Assembly (NCBI RefSeq): GCF_003001935.1
Contig: NZ_PVNG01000001.1
Span: 248,001-312,000 of the forward strand
Direction: 5' to 3'
DNA length: 64,000 nucleotides
Source: Nonomuraea fuscirosea
GTDB lineage: Bacteria > Actinomycetota > Actinomycetes > Streptosporangiales > Streptosporangiaceae
Below are positions 7,768-16,058 of this stretch, piece after piece. The position numbers and the translations under genes are program-made. The notes below the pieces were generated by a model. That model was not told the origin of the DNA. It saw only the letters and a program-made list of their open reading frames with translations, and made no database searches. How positions within the stretch are numbered: the stretch's first letter is position 1; every line of letters begins with the position of its first letter.

Positions 7768-9699
7768 GTGAGCGGGTTGCTGGGCTCGATCGAGGGACCG
7801 CAGGACGTCAGACGGCTCACTGTCGAGGAGCTACCGCGGCTCGCGGGGGAGATCCGTGATGTCCTCGTCGACGCCTGCGCCAGGTTCGGCGGTCACCTGG
7901 GCCCCAACCTCGGTGTGGTGGAGCTCACCATCGCCCTCCACCGCGTGTTCGACTCACCCCGCGACCCCATCATCTGGGACACCGGCCATCAGTCCTACGT
8001 GCATAAACTGCTGACCGGCAGGGCCGCCGGCTTCGAGGCGCTCAAGCAGGAGGGCGGCCTGTCCGGCTATCCCAGCCAGGCCGAGTCCGAGCACGACTTC
8101 GTGGAGAACTCCCACGCCTCGACCGCGCTGTCCTACGCCGACGGCCTGGCCAAGGCGTTCAAGCTGCACAGAGACCGTCAGGGCGACCGTCACGGCGACC
8201 CGGACACCTCCAGTGACCCCGGCCGCACGGCCGTCGCGGTGATCGGCGACGGCGCGCTGACCGGCGGCATGGCCTGGGAGGCGCTCAACAACATCGCCGC
8301 GATCAAGGACCTGCCGGTCGTGATCGTGGTCAACGACAACGGCCGCTCCTACTCGCCCACGATCGGCGGCCTGGCCTCCCACCTGTCCTCGCTGCGGGTC
8401 AACCGCCGCTACGAGGACGTCCTCGAATACGTCAAGGACAAGATCGGCAACGTTCCCGTCCTCTACGACGCCCTGCACGGCTTCAAGAAGGGCGTGAAGG
8501 ACGTCCTGGCCCCGCAGGTGATGTTCGAGGACCTCGGCCTCAAATACGTCGGCCCCATCGACGGCCACGACGAGCAGGCCATGGAGGCGGCGCTGCGCCA
8601 GGCCCGCGACTTCCGCGGCCCCGTCATCGTGCACGCCCTCACCCAGAAGGGCCGCGGCTACACCCCGGCGGAGAACCACGACGAGGACCAGTTCCACTCG
8701 CCGGGCGCCTTCGACCGCGCCACCGGCGCGGAGAAGCCCAAGGGCCGCATCTGGACCAACGTCTTCAGCGAGGAGCTCGTCCGGCTCGGCAAGGAGCGCG
8801 ACGACCTGGTCGCGATCACCGCCGCCATGCTGCACCCGACCGGGCTCAACGCCTTCGCCGAGGCCTACCCCGACCGCATCTACGACGTCGGCATCGCCGA
8901 GCAGCACGCGCTGACCAGCGCCGCCGGGCTCGCGCTCGGCGGGCTGCACCCGGTCGTCGCCGTCTACGCCACCTTCCTCAACCGCGCCTTCGACCAGCTC
9001 CTCATGGACGTCGCGCTGCACCGGCTGCCGGTCACGGTCGTGCTCGACCGGGCGGGCGTCACCGGCGACGACGGGGCCAGCCACAACGGCATGTGGGACC
9101 TGTCGATCCTCCAGGTCGTGCCCGGGCTGCGGGTCGCGGTGCCGCGCGACGGCGACCGCCTGACCGAGCTGCTGCGCGAGGCCGTCGAGGTCACCGACGG
9201 CCCCACCGTGCTGCGCTTCCCCAAGGGCCCGGTCGCCGAGCCGATCGAGGCGGTGGGCAAGCTGGGCGAGATGGACCTGCTCAGGGCCGCCGCGGCCGAG
9301 CCTGACGTGCTGCTGGTCGGCGTGGGCCCCATGGCGCAGGTCTGCATGGACGCCGCGGTCCTGCTCGACGCCCAGGGCATCTCGGCCACCGTGGTCGACC
9401 CGCGCTGGGTCAAGCCGCTCGACGAGGCGCTCGTCCTGGCCGCCGGCGCGCACAAGCTGGTCGCGGTCGCCGAGGACAACGGGCGCGTCGGCGGCGTGGG
9501 CGACGCCGTGGCCCGCCTGCTGCGCGACGCCGACGTCGACGTTCCCGTACGCACCTACGGCATTCCGCAGCAGTTCCTCGACCACGCCAAGCGGGCCGTG
9601 ATCCTCGGCCGGGTCGGCCTGACCGGCCAGGACCTGGCCCGCCAGATCACCGAGGCGGTGGCCCGGCGCAGCTCCGCCGAGGAGCCCGTCCGCCGCTGA
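7768..9699 (+). CDS. dxs: 1-deoxy-D-xylulose-5-phosphate synthase
   Basis: This 643-residue enzyme condenses pyruvate and glyceraldehyde 3-phosphate, the first step of the MEP isoprenoid pathway in the cytoplasm. The thiamine-diphosphate motif [16 protein letters not shown] is in the N-terminal domain, followed by a transketolase pyrimidine domain ([16 protein letters not shown]) and the C-terminal transketolase domain. The length matches the family. The GTG start is preceded by GAGGGGGT at 7753-7760. An acidic insert of His/Asp/Arg-rich repeats ([17 protein letters not shown], about residues 133-149) precedes the TDP motif and is unusual in length. The gene appears monocistronic, followed by a stem-loop. 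Confidence 0.95.
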   Translation: MSGLLGSIEGPQDVRRLTVEELPRLAGEIRDVLVDACARFGGHLGPNLGVVELTIALHRVFDSPRDPIIWDTGHQSYVHKLLTGRAAGFEALKQEGGLSGYPSQAESEHDFVENSHASTALSYADGLAKAFKLHRDRQGDRHGDPDTSSDPGRTAVAVIGDGALTGGMAWEALNNIAAIKDLPVVIVVNDNGRSYSPTIGGLASHLSSLRVNRRYEDVLEYVKDKIGNVPVLYDALHGFKKGVKDVLAPQVMFEDLGLKYVGPIDGHDEQAMEAALRQARDFRGPVIVHALTQKGRGYTPAENHDEDQFHSPGAFDRATGAEKPKGRIWTNVFSEELVRLGKERDDLVAITAAMLHPTGLNAFAEAYPDRIYDVGIAEQHALTSAAGLALGGLHPVVAVYATFLNRAFDQLLMDVALHRLPVTVVLDRAGVTGDDGASHNGMWDLSILQVVPGLRVAVPRDGDRLTELLREAVEVTDGPTVLRFPKGPVAEPIEAVGKLGEMDLLRAAAAEPDVLLVGVGPMAQVCMDAAVLLDAQGISATVVDPRWVKPLDEALVLAAGAHKLVAVAEDNGRVGGVGDAVARLLRDADVDVPVRTYGIPQQFLDHAKRAVILGRVGLTGQDLARQITEAVARRSSAEEPVRR

Positions 9700-9724
9700 C
9701 CACCGGCGCACCCCCACCACCCGA

Positions 9725-9765
9725 GGGTGATCCAAGTCCGTACCCGGTTACGGGCATGATCACCC
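9725..9765 (+). terminator. Nested stem-loop between dxs and the permease gene
   Basis: GGGTGATC (9725-9732) pairs perfectly with GATCACCC (9758-9765). Inside the loop, CCCG-GTTA-CGGG (9743-9754) forms a second hairpin. No T-tract follows. It starts 26 nt after the dxs stop and ends just before the permease start, so it could end dxs transcription or regulate the permease. Confidence 0.45.
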
Positions 9766-9789
9766 TGGGTGTGGGAAATATCGCAGATC

Positions 9790-11262
9790 GTGGACATCTT
9801 TCGCACGAAGACTGTCGAGCAGTCGATCCGGGACACCGAAGCCCCCGAACACCAGCTGCGAAAGCGCCTGACCGCCACGGACCTCACGGTCTTCGGCATC
9901 GGCGTGATCGTCGGCACCGGGATCTTCGTGCTGACCGGACAGGTCGCCAAGGAGACGGCCGGGCCCGCCGTGGCCGTCTCGTTCGTCGTCGCCGGCATCG
10001 TGTGCGCACTCGCGGCCCTGTGCTACGCCGAGTTCGCCTCCACCATCCCGGTCGCCGGGTCCGCCTACACCTTCTCCTTCGCCACCCTGGGCGAGTTCCC
10101 CGCCTGGGTGATCGGCTGGGACCTGATCCTGGAGCTGGCGCTGGCCGCGGCCGTGGTGGCGGTCGGCTGGTCGGGTTACTTCGCCTCCCTGCTGTCGACG
10201 TTCGGGCTGAACCTGCCCCCCTCGATCGCCGGCGCGGATCCGGTCGTGAACGTCCCGGCGATCGCCATCGTGGCGCTCCTGACCGCGGTCCTGGTGGCCG
10301 GGATCAAGCTGTCCTCGCGGGTCAACCTGATCCTGGTGATCACCAAGGTCGCGGTGGTGCTGCTGGTCATCGTGGCCGGCCTGTTCTTCATCAAGAGCGC
10401 CAACTACACGCCGTTCATCCCCGAGGCGGTCCCCACCGCGCGGGTGGAGGGGCTGGAGGCGCCGCTCTTCCAGGTGCTGTTCGGCATCACGCCGGTGGCC
10501 TTCGGCGTGATCGGCATCTTCTCCGCCGCGGCGATCGTGTTCTTCGCCTTCATCGGCTTCGACATCGTGGCCACCGCCGCGGAGGAGACCGTCGATCCGC
10601 AGCGCGACGTGCCGCGCGGCATCATCGGCTCGCTGGTGATCTGCACGATCCTGTACGTCGCCGTCTCGCTCGTCGTCGTCGGCATGCAGCACTACACCCA
10701 GCTGAGCACCGACGCGCCCCTGTCGGGAGCCTTCACCGCGGTCGGGCAGCCCTGGCTGGCCTCGATCATCGGCGTGGGCGCCATCGCCGGCCTGACGACC
10801 GTGGTGCTGGTGCTGCTGATGGGCCAGACCCGGGTGCTGTTCGCGATGTGCCGCGACGGGCTGCTGCCGCGCCCCCTGGCCAAGGTGCACCCCCGGTTCG
10901 GCACCCCGGCCCGGCTCACGATGCTCATCGGGGTGGTGACGATGGCGCTGGCCGGCTTCGTGTCCTTTGGCGAGCTGGCCGAGCTGGTGAACATCGGCAC
11001 GCTGTTCGCGTTCGTGGTGGTGTCGATCGGCGTGGTCGTCCTGCGCAGGACCAGGCCGGACCTGCCGCGGGCGTTCAAGACGCCGCTGGTGCCGGTGCTG
11101 CCGGCCCTGTCCGTGCTGGCCTGCCTCTACCTGATGCTCAACCTGCCGGTGCAGACCTGGCTGCGGTTCCTGATCTGGATGGTCATCGGCGTGGTGCTCT
11201 ACTTCGGCTACGGCTACTGGCACAGCCGTACCGCGACGCCCTGGCAGCAGGCCCGCCACTGA
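9790..11262 (+). CDS. Amino-acid permease, APC superfamily
   Basis: This protein of about 490 residues has roughly twelve transmembrane segments and the APC N-terminal signature GIGVIVGTGIFVLTG. It is related to the cationic amino-acid transporter/YfnA group and should import amino acids by proton symport. The soluble start DIFRTKTVEQSI is typical of this family, so I chose the GTG at 9790. An in-frame GTG at 9769 would add seven residues, and neither has a strong ribosome binding site. The substrate cannot be told from sequence. Downstream is a convergent SSI-like gene. Confidence 0.88.
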   Translation: MDIFRTKTVEQSIRDTEAPEHQLRKRLTATDLTVFGIGVIVGTGIFVLTGQVAKETAGPAVAVSFVVAGIVCALAALCYAEFASTIPVAGSAYTFSFATLGEFPAWVIGWDLILELALAAAVVAVGWSGYFASLLSTFGLNLPPSIAGADPVVNVPAIAIVALLTAVLVAGIKLSSRVNLILVITKVAVVLLVIVAGLFFIKSANYTPFIPEAVPTARVEGLEAPLFQVLFGITPVAFGVIGIFSAAAIVFFAFIGFDIVATAAEETVDPQRDVPRGIIGSLVICTILYVAVSLVVVGMQHYTQLSTDAPLSGAFTAVGQPWLASIIGVGAIAGLTTVVLVLLMGQTRVLFAMCRDGLLPRPLAKVHPRFGTPARLTMLIGVVTMALAGFVSFGELAELVNIGTLFAFVVVSIGVVVLRRTRPDLPRAFKTPLVPVLPALSVLACLYLMLNLPVQTWLRFLIWMVIGVVLYFGYGYWHSRTATPWQQARH

Positions 11263-11304
11263 GGTCCCTTCCAGCGGTCACAGGGGCGGGCCGTCAGCCG
11301 GTGC

Positions 11305-11691
11305 TCAGAGCGAGACGACCGCCCCGGTGGCCGCGCGGACCAGGCAGCCGTTGGCGAAGACCTTGGCCCACTGCACGCGCGAGCTGTACCAGCGGCCCAC
11401 GACCACGACGGCGTGCGGTGCGAGCTCCTTGGTGCAGGCGGCGTTGGGGTGCACGTTGAGGTCGGCCGGCTTGCCGCCGACCCGCTCCAGCTGGCGGCAG
11501 GCCGCGCGGGCGTTGGGGTGGGTGCCGCCGGCGGGCGCGCAGTGGAGCCAGACGGTCTTCGTCACTCCGCTCTTGGCCGCGTCGACGATCTTGAGCTGCA
11601 CCTTGGGGGGCGGGGCGACGGCCAGGGCGGGGGACGACGCGCCCGCCAGGAGGGTGCCGCAGAGCGCGAGGGTGCCTGCTGCTCTCATCAT
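11305..11691 (-). CDS. Secreted subtilisin-inhibitor-like (SSI family) protease inhibitor
   Basis: This 128-residue secreted protein has a signal peptide (GTLALCGTLLAGASSPALA) followed by a domain of about 105 residues. That domain has the SSI hallmarks: LHCAPAGGTHPNARAAC, a second Cys pair (CTKELAP and NGCLV) and the FANGC ending. By alignment with Streptomyces SSI (CPMVYDP), CTKELAP places Lys at the P1 reactive position, which predicts trypsin-like targets rather than subtilisin. The ATG at 11691 has GGAGAG eight bases upstream; the upstream ATG lacks one and would spoil the signal peptide. It is convergent with the permease. Confidence 0.85.
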   Translation of the reverse strand: MMRAAGTLALCGTLLAGASSPALAVAPPPKVQLKIVDAAKSGVTKTVWLHCAPAGGTHPNARAACRQLERVGGKPADLNVHPNAACTKELAPHAVVVVGRWYSSRVQWAKVFANGCLVRAATGAVVSL

Positions 11692-11748
11692 GGTTACTCT
11701 CCGTTCGTAGGACGGCACCATACGCTACGACGGAGTCGGGGCCGAGGT

Positions 11749-11774
11749 GAGGAGGCCCGCGTGCGAGCCTCCTC
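11749..11774 (-). terminator. Hairpin downstream of fadB
   Basis: GAGGAGGC (11749-11756) and GCCTCCTC (11767-11774) form a perfect 8-bp stem with a 10-nt loop, 14 nt beyond the fadB stop. There is no T-tract, as is common in actinomycetes. It lies between fadB and the SSI-like gene, which are in the same orientation, so it would separate their transcripts. Confidence 0.55.
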
Positions 11775-11788
11775 AAAGGCCCTTAAAA

Positions 11789-13900
11789 TCAGGCCGGCAG
11801 CAAGGCCACGCCGGGCGCGAGGAAGCGCGGCTCGGCGACGCCGCTCCGGTCGAGGTACGGCGTGATCCCGCCCAGGTGGAACGGCCAGCCGGCGCCGAGG
11901 ATCATGCACAGGTCGATGTCCTGGGCGGCGGCCACGACGCCCTCGTCCAGCATGACGCGGATCTCCCGGGCCAGCGCGGCGAGCACCCGCGCGCGCACCT
12001 CCTCGGCCGTGGACGGCGACGAGCCGCCCGCGAACAGCGCCACCGCCTCCGGGTCGAGGGTGAAGTCCGGCCGGTAGACGCCCGGCTTGCCCGAGGCGAC
12101 CAGCTTGGCCATGTTCTCCGAGACGCCGAAGCGGTCGGGGAACGCCTCGTGCAGCGTCTCGGCCACGTGCAGGCCGACCGCGGGCCCGACGAGCTGCAGC
12201 AGCGCGAACGGCGTCATCGGCAGCCCGAGCCCGTCGAGCGCGTGCTCGGCCGTCTCCAGCGGGGTGCCCTCGTCCACGGCCGCGACGACCTCGCCCATGA
12301 AGCAGGTCAGCAGCCGGTTGACCACGAACGCCGGGGCGTCCTTGACCAGCACCGACGACTTCTTCAGCGCCTTGCCCACGGCGAACGCGGTGGCCAGCGT
12401 GGCGTCGTCCGTCGCCGCGCCCCTGATGATCTCCAGCAGCGGCATGACCGCGACCGGGTTGAAGAAGTGGAAGCCGACCAGCCGCTCCGGATGCTCCAGG
12501 CCCGCGCCCATCTCCGTCAGCGACAGCGAGGAGGTGTTGGTGGCCAGCACGCACTCCGCCGGCACGACGGCCTCGACCTCGGCGAACACCTGCTTCTTGA
12601 CCGCCAGGTCCTCGAACACGGCCTCGATCACGAAGTCGGCGTCGGCGAAGGCGTCCTTGGTCAGCGAGCCGCTCACCAGCGACTTCAGCCGGTTGGCCTG
12701 GTCCTGCGAGACGCGCCCCTTGCCGAGCAGTTTGTCCACCTCGCCGTGCACGTAGCCGACGCCCTTGTCCAGCCTGGCCTGGTCGAGGTCGGTCAGAACG
12801 ACCGGCACCTCCAGGCGGCGGGCGAACAGCAGCGCCATCTGCGAGGCCATGAGCCCCGCGCCGACCACGCCGACCTTGGTGACCTTGCGCGCCAGCGCGG
12901 CGTCCGGCGCCCCCGCGGGCCGCTTGGCCCGGCGCTGCACCAGGTCGAAGGAGTAGAGCCCGGCCCGCAGCTCGTCGCTCATGAGCAGGTCGGCCAGCGC
13001 CTCGTCCTCGGCGGCGAAGCCCTCGTCCCGGGTGGCGGTCTCGGCCAGGGCGATCAGGTCGAGCGCCCGGTACGGGGCGGGCGAGGCGCCGCGCAGCTTC
13101 ATGTCCACCAGGAAGCGCGCGTCGCCGACGGCCTTGGCCCAGTCGTCGGCACGGGCCGGCCGCTCCACGGTGACCTCGCCCTTGACCACCCGGGCGGCCC
13201 AGCGCAGCGACTCCTCCAGGAAGTCGGCGGGCTCGAACATCGCGTCGGCGACGCCCAGCTTGTACGCGTCCGCGCCCTTGATCATGCGGTTCTGCGACAG
13301 CGGGTTCTCGATGATCAGCTTGATCGCGTTCGCCGGGCCGATCAGGCGGGGGAGCAGCTGCGTGCCGCCCCACCCCGGCACCAGGCCGAGGAAGCACTCC
13401 GGCAGCGCCACCGCGGGCACGCCCGCCGAGATCGTCCGGTATCTGCAGTGCAGCGCGATCTCCAGCCCGCCGCCCATGGCCGCGCCGTTGACGAACGCGA
13501 ACGACGGGATCGCCAGCTCGCCCAGCCGCCGGAAGACGTGGTGGCCGAGCGCGCCGATGGCCAGCGCCTCCTCCCGCGTGGCCAGGCTCGCCGCGCCCTT
13601 GAGGTCGGCGCCCACGGCGAACACGAACGGCTTGCCGGTGACGCCCACCGCCGCGAGGTCGGTGCGCTGGGCGATCTCTGACAGCGCGCCGTTCAGCGCG
13701 AACAGCCCGTGCGGCCCGAACGTGCTCGGCTTGGTGTGGTCGAAGCCGTTGTCCAGCGTGATCAGCGCCATCGTGCCGGCCCCGTACGGCAGCCGTACGT
13801 CGCGCACGAGCGCCTTGGTGACGACCTCGTCGCTGTTGCGCTCGCTGAGCAGCGACCGCCAGGTGTCCATGTTGCCAGTGCTGCCGGTGCCGTTGCTCAT
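11789..13900 (-). CDS. fadB: Fatty-acid oxidation multifunctional protein (enoyl-CoA hydratase / 3-hydroxyacyl-CoA dehydrogenase)
   Basis: This 703-residue enzyme performs two beta-oxidation steps. The N-terminal crotonase domain (about 30-250) holds NGAAMGGGLEIALHC. The dehydrogenase part begins with the NAD-binding motif GVVGAGLMASQMA (about 345) and continues through FEDLAVKKQVF and NTSSLSLTEMG to two C-terminal 3HCDH domains. The start at 13900 overlaps the stop of the thiolase gene by 4 nt (ATGA). An apparent longer frame reaching 14800 is antisense-frame noise inside the thiolase gene. Together with fadA it forms the trifunctional fatty-acid oxidation complex. Confidence 0.93.
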   Translation of the reverse strand: MSNGTGSTGNMDTWRSLLSERNSDEVVTKALVRDVRLPYGAGTMALITLDNGFDHTKPSTFGPHGLFALNGALSEIAQRTDLAAVGVTGKPFVFAVGADLKGAASLATREEALAIGALGHHVFRRLGELAIPSFAFVNGAAMGGGLEIALHCRYRTISAGVPAVALPECFLGLVPGWGGTQLLPRLIGPANAIKLIIENPLSQNRMIKGADAYKLGVADAMFEPADFLEESLRWAARVVKGEVTVERPARADDWAKAVGDARFLVDMKLRGASPAPYRALDLIALAETATRDEGFAAEDEALADLLMSDELRAGLYSFDLVQRRAKRPAGAPDAALARKVTKVGVVGAGLMASQMALLFARRLEVPVVLTDLDQARLDKGVGYVHGEVDKLLGKGRVSQDQANRLKSLVSGSLTKDAFADADFVIEAVFEDLAVKKQVFAEVEAVVPAECVLATNTSSLSLTEMGAGLEHPERLVGFHFFNPVAVMPLLEIIRGAATDDATLATAFAVGKALKKSSVLVKDAPAFVVNRLLTCFMGEVVAAVDEGTPLETAEHALDGLGLPMTPFALLQLVGPAVGLHVAETLHEAFPDRFGVSENMAKLVASGKPGVYRPDFTLDPEAVALFAGGSSPSTAEEVRARVLAALAREIRVMLDEGVVAAAQDIDLCMILGAGWPFHLGGITPYLDRSGVAEPRFLAPGVALLPA

Positions 13901-15081
13901 GCCAGGTTCTCCCAGATCACGGTGCCGCCCATGCCCATGCCGACGCACATCGTGGTGATGCCGTAACGCACGTCGGGACGCTCGCCGAACTGCCGGGCGA
14001 GCTGCGTCATCAGCCGCACGCCCGAGGAGGCGAGCGGGTGGCCGTAGGCGATCGCGCCACCGTAGGCGTTCACGCGGGGATCGTCGTCGGCGATGCCGAA
14101 GTGCTCCAGGAACGCGAGCACCTGGACGGCGAACGCCTCGTTGATCTCGAACAGCCCGATGTCGGAGATGTCGAGATCGGCCAGCCGCAGCGCCCGCTCG
14201 GTGGACGGGATCGGGCCCACGCCCATCACCTCGGGGTCCACGCCGGCGAACGCGTACGACACCAGCCGCATCTTCGGCCCCAGCTCCAGTTCCTCCGCGA
14301 CGTCCGCGGCGGCCACGACGCAGCCGGTGGCGCCGTCGTTGATGCCGGAGGAGTTGCCGGCCGTGACGTGGCCGTGTGGCCGGAACGGCGTCTTGAGCCC
14401 GCCCAGCGCCTCCATCGTGGTGCCCGGCCTCGGGGCCTCGTCCTCGACGGCCAGGCCCCAGCCGCGCTCCGCCGTCCTGATCGCGGTCGGCACCAGGTCG
14501 GGCTGGATCTTGTCGTCGGCGTACGCCTTGGCCGCCTTCTCCTGCGACAGCACCGCGTACGCGTCCGCGCGCTCCTTGGTGATGGTGGGGTAGCGGTCGT
14601 GCAGGTTCTCCGCCGTCATGCCCATGACCAGGGCGCTCGGGTCGACCAGCCGCTCCGACAGGAACCGCGGGTTGGGGTCGACGCCCTCGCCCATGGGATG
14701 GCGGCCCATGTGCTCGACGCCGCCGGCGACGGCGATGTCGTACGCGCCGAACGCGATGCCGCCCGCGACCGTGGTCACCGCGGTCATCGCGCCCGCGCAC
14801 ATGCGGTCGATCGCGTAGCCGGGCACCGTCTTGGGCAGCCCGGCCAGCACGGCCGCCGACCGCCCGATGGTCAGGCCCTGGTCGCCGATCTGGGTGGTCG
14901 CGGCGATGGCGACCTCGTCCACGCGCTCGGGGGGCAGGTTGGGGTTACGCCTGATGAGCTCGCGGATGACGCGGACGACCAGGTCGTCGGCGCGGGTCTC
15001 CGCGTACAGCCCCTTCGGCCCCGACCTGCCGAAAGGTGTGCGCACGCCGTCGACGAACACGACGTCACGAGAGGAAGGCAC
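13897..15081 (-). CDS. fadA: Acetyl-CoA C-acyltransferase (thiolase)
   Basis: This 394-residue thiolase cleaves 3-ketoacyl-CoA in the last step of beta-oxidation. The nucleophilic Cys lies in DRMCAGAMTAV (about 89), the general-base His in YGHPLASSG and the second Cys in MCVGMGMGG near the C-terminus. The GTG start is supported by GAGGAG seven bases upstream. It is the first gene of the fadA-fadB operon. A 16-bp imperfect palindrome lies about 40 nt upstream and could be the binding site of a fatty-acid-responsive repressor. Confidence 0.93.
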   Translation of the reverse strand: MPSSRDVVFVDGVRTPFGRSGPKGLYAETRADDLVVRVIRELIRRNPNLPPERVDEVAIAATTQIGDQGLTIGRSAAVLAGLPKTVPGYAIDRMCAGAMTAVTTVAGGIAFGAYDIAVAGGVEHMGRHPMGEGVDPNPRFLSERLVDPSALVMGMTAENLHDRYPTITKERADAYAVLSQEKAAKAYADDKIQPDLVPTAIRTAERGWGLAVEDEAPRPGTTMEALGGLKTPFRPHGHVTAGNSSGINDGATGCVVAAADVAEELELGPKMRLVSYAFAGVDPEVMGVGPIPSTERALRLADLDISDIGLFEINEAFAVQVLAFLEHFGIADDDPRVNAYGGAIAYGHPLASSGVRLMTQLARQFGERPDVRYGITTMCVGMGMGGTVIWENLA

Positions 15082-15120
15082 GGATTCGCTCCTCGTTGTT
15101 AGCAGGGGTTCCGTGCCTAT

Positions 15121-15136
15121 GCTACTCGTCAGTAAC
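15121..15136. promoter_or_regulatory. Palindrome upstream of fadA
   Basis: GCTACTCGTCAGTAAC reads on the minus strand as GTTACT-GACG-AGTAGC, an inverted repeat with one mismatched pair. It is centred about 47 nt before the fadA start and overlaps the 3' end of the next gene. Its size and place suit a TetR-type fatty-acid regulator, but no regulator gene is adjacent. Confidence 0.35.
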
Positions 15137-15880
15137 TACTCCGCAGACGAGCGCGGCGGTGAGCAGCACGTAGACGACGCCGGTGGCCGGCTCCCAGAGA
15201 TGGGCGCGGGCCCCGAGCAGGGCCACGACCGCCACGGCCGCGCCCGTCCAGAGCGCCGCGCCCTCCCGCGGGCGCGCGCCGCGACCGGGATCCCAGGGAT
15301 CGCCAGGTGATCCACCCGAGCGCAGGGCGCGCGCCACGGTCCCCGCCACATCGCGTGCCCACCACAGCAGGAACAACACCCCCGCGGCCACGCTGACCAC
15401 CGACAGGACCTCGACGGCCCAGGCCAGGGCGTCGGCGAAGGAATACCAGGCGGCCTCGCGGAAGAAGCGCGGGACGGTCCAGCCGAGCAGCAGCGTCACC
15501 GTCCAGCCGGCGGCCAGGGCCAGCCGGGTCAGCGGGCGGGCCGGGCCGGAGCGGGTGAGGGCGTACAGTTCCCGCTCGCGCCGCCGCACCATGCGGGCGC
15601 GCGCGCCCCAAACGTACTGGGTGATCGCCAGCGCGGGCACGGCGACGGCGAAGACGCCGAGGGACAGCACGGCCAGCGGCAGCGCCTGCTCCCTGGTCGT
15701 GGCCCTGTCGGCGAGCAACTGCGCGGTGGCCAGCAGCGAGATCGAGGCGATCAGCGCCACGAGCGCGCCGCGCCGGGCGGCTCTGGCGCCGTCGCGCAGC
15801 CCCGCCATCTCCTCGGCGCCGGGGGGAGAAGCCATCTCGGTCAACAGCATGAACGTCATGATGACGGCACCGTGCGTCAT
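15122..15880 (-). CDS. Integral membrane protein of unknown function
   Basis: This protein of about 252 residues has around six hydrophobic segments: LVALIASISLLATAQLL, LAVLSLGVFAVAVPALA, LAAGWTVTLLLGWTV, VLSVVSVAAGVLFLLWW, TGAAVAVVALLGA and VVYVLLTAALVCG. A basic Arg-rich loop (ARARMVRRRERE) lies between the second and third. Start choice is uncertain: ATGs at 15892, 15880 and 15859 are all possible, and 15880 has a GGGG stretch upstream. I do not recognise a family. It ends 41 nt before fadA in the same orientation. Confidence 0.65.
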   Translation of the reverse strand: MTHGAVIMTFMLLTEMASPPGAEEMAGLRDGARAARRGALVALIASISLLATAQLLADRATTREQALPLAVLSLGVFAVAVPALAITQYVWGARARMVRRRERELYALTRSGPARPLTRLALAAGWTVTLLLGWTVPRFFREAAWYSFADALAWAVEVLSVVSVAAGVLFLLWWARDVAGTVARALRSGGSPGDPWDPGRGARPREGAALWTGAAVAVVALLGARAHLWEPATGVVYVLLTAALVCGVVTDE

Positions 15881-16058
15881 GACGCCCCGCATTCGCGTGG
15901 TTTGGATGGAGCCCTCGATGGAGGTGACGCATGAGTACCCAGGACGCCAGGTCTGCTTCATCATGGAGGGGCGAAGTAGGCGCGAGATGCAGGGACTTGT
16001 CCTCCTGAGGTCCTGTTTGTGACTATGCTTCGCGATCATGGTGCGAGGGGTGAACCGC
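15881..16058. other. Intergenic region between divergent genes
   Basis: This 178-nt region lies between the membrane-protein gene and the divergent LCP gene and should hold both promoters. TATGCT at 16024-16029 is a reasonable -10 for the LCP gene, but no -35 fits at normal spacing. No gene is seen. Confidence 0.4.

Noticed and set aside
7954..9735. 593-residue minus-strand frame opposite dxs
   Set aside because: It is the antisense shadow of dxs, with His/Val/Gly/Asp-rich noise and no domain. Long shadows are expected at this GC content.
13901..14800. Apparent N-terminal extension of fadB by 300 residues
   Set aside because: The extension lies wholly inside the thiolase gene in another frame and is Arg/Gly-rich noise. 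The ATG at 13900 fits the ATGA overlap.
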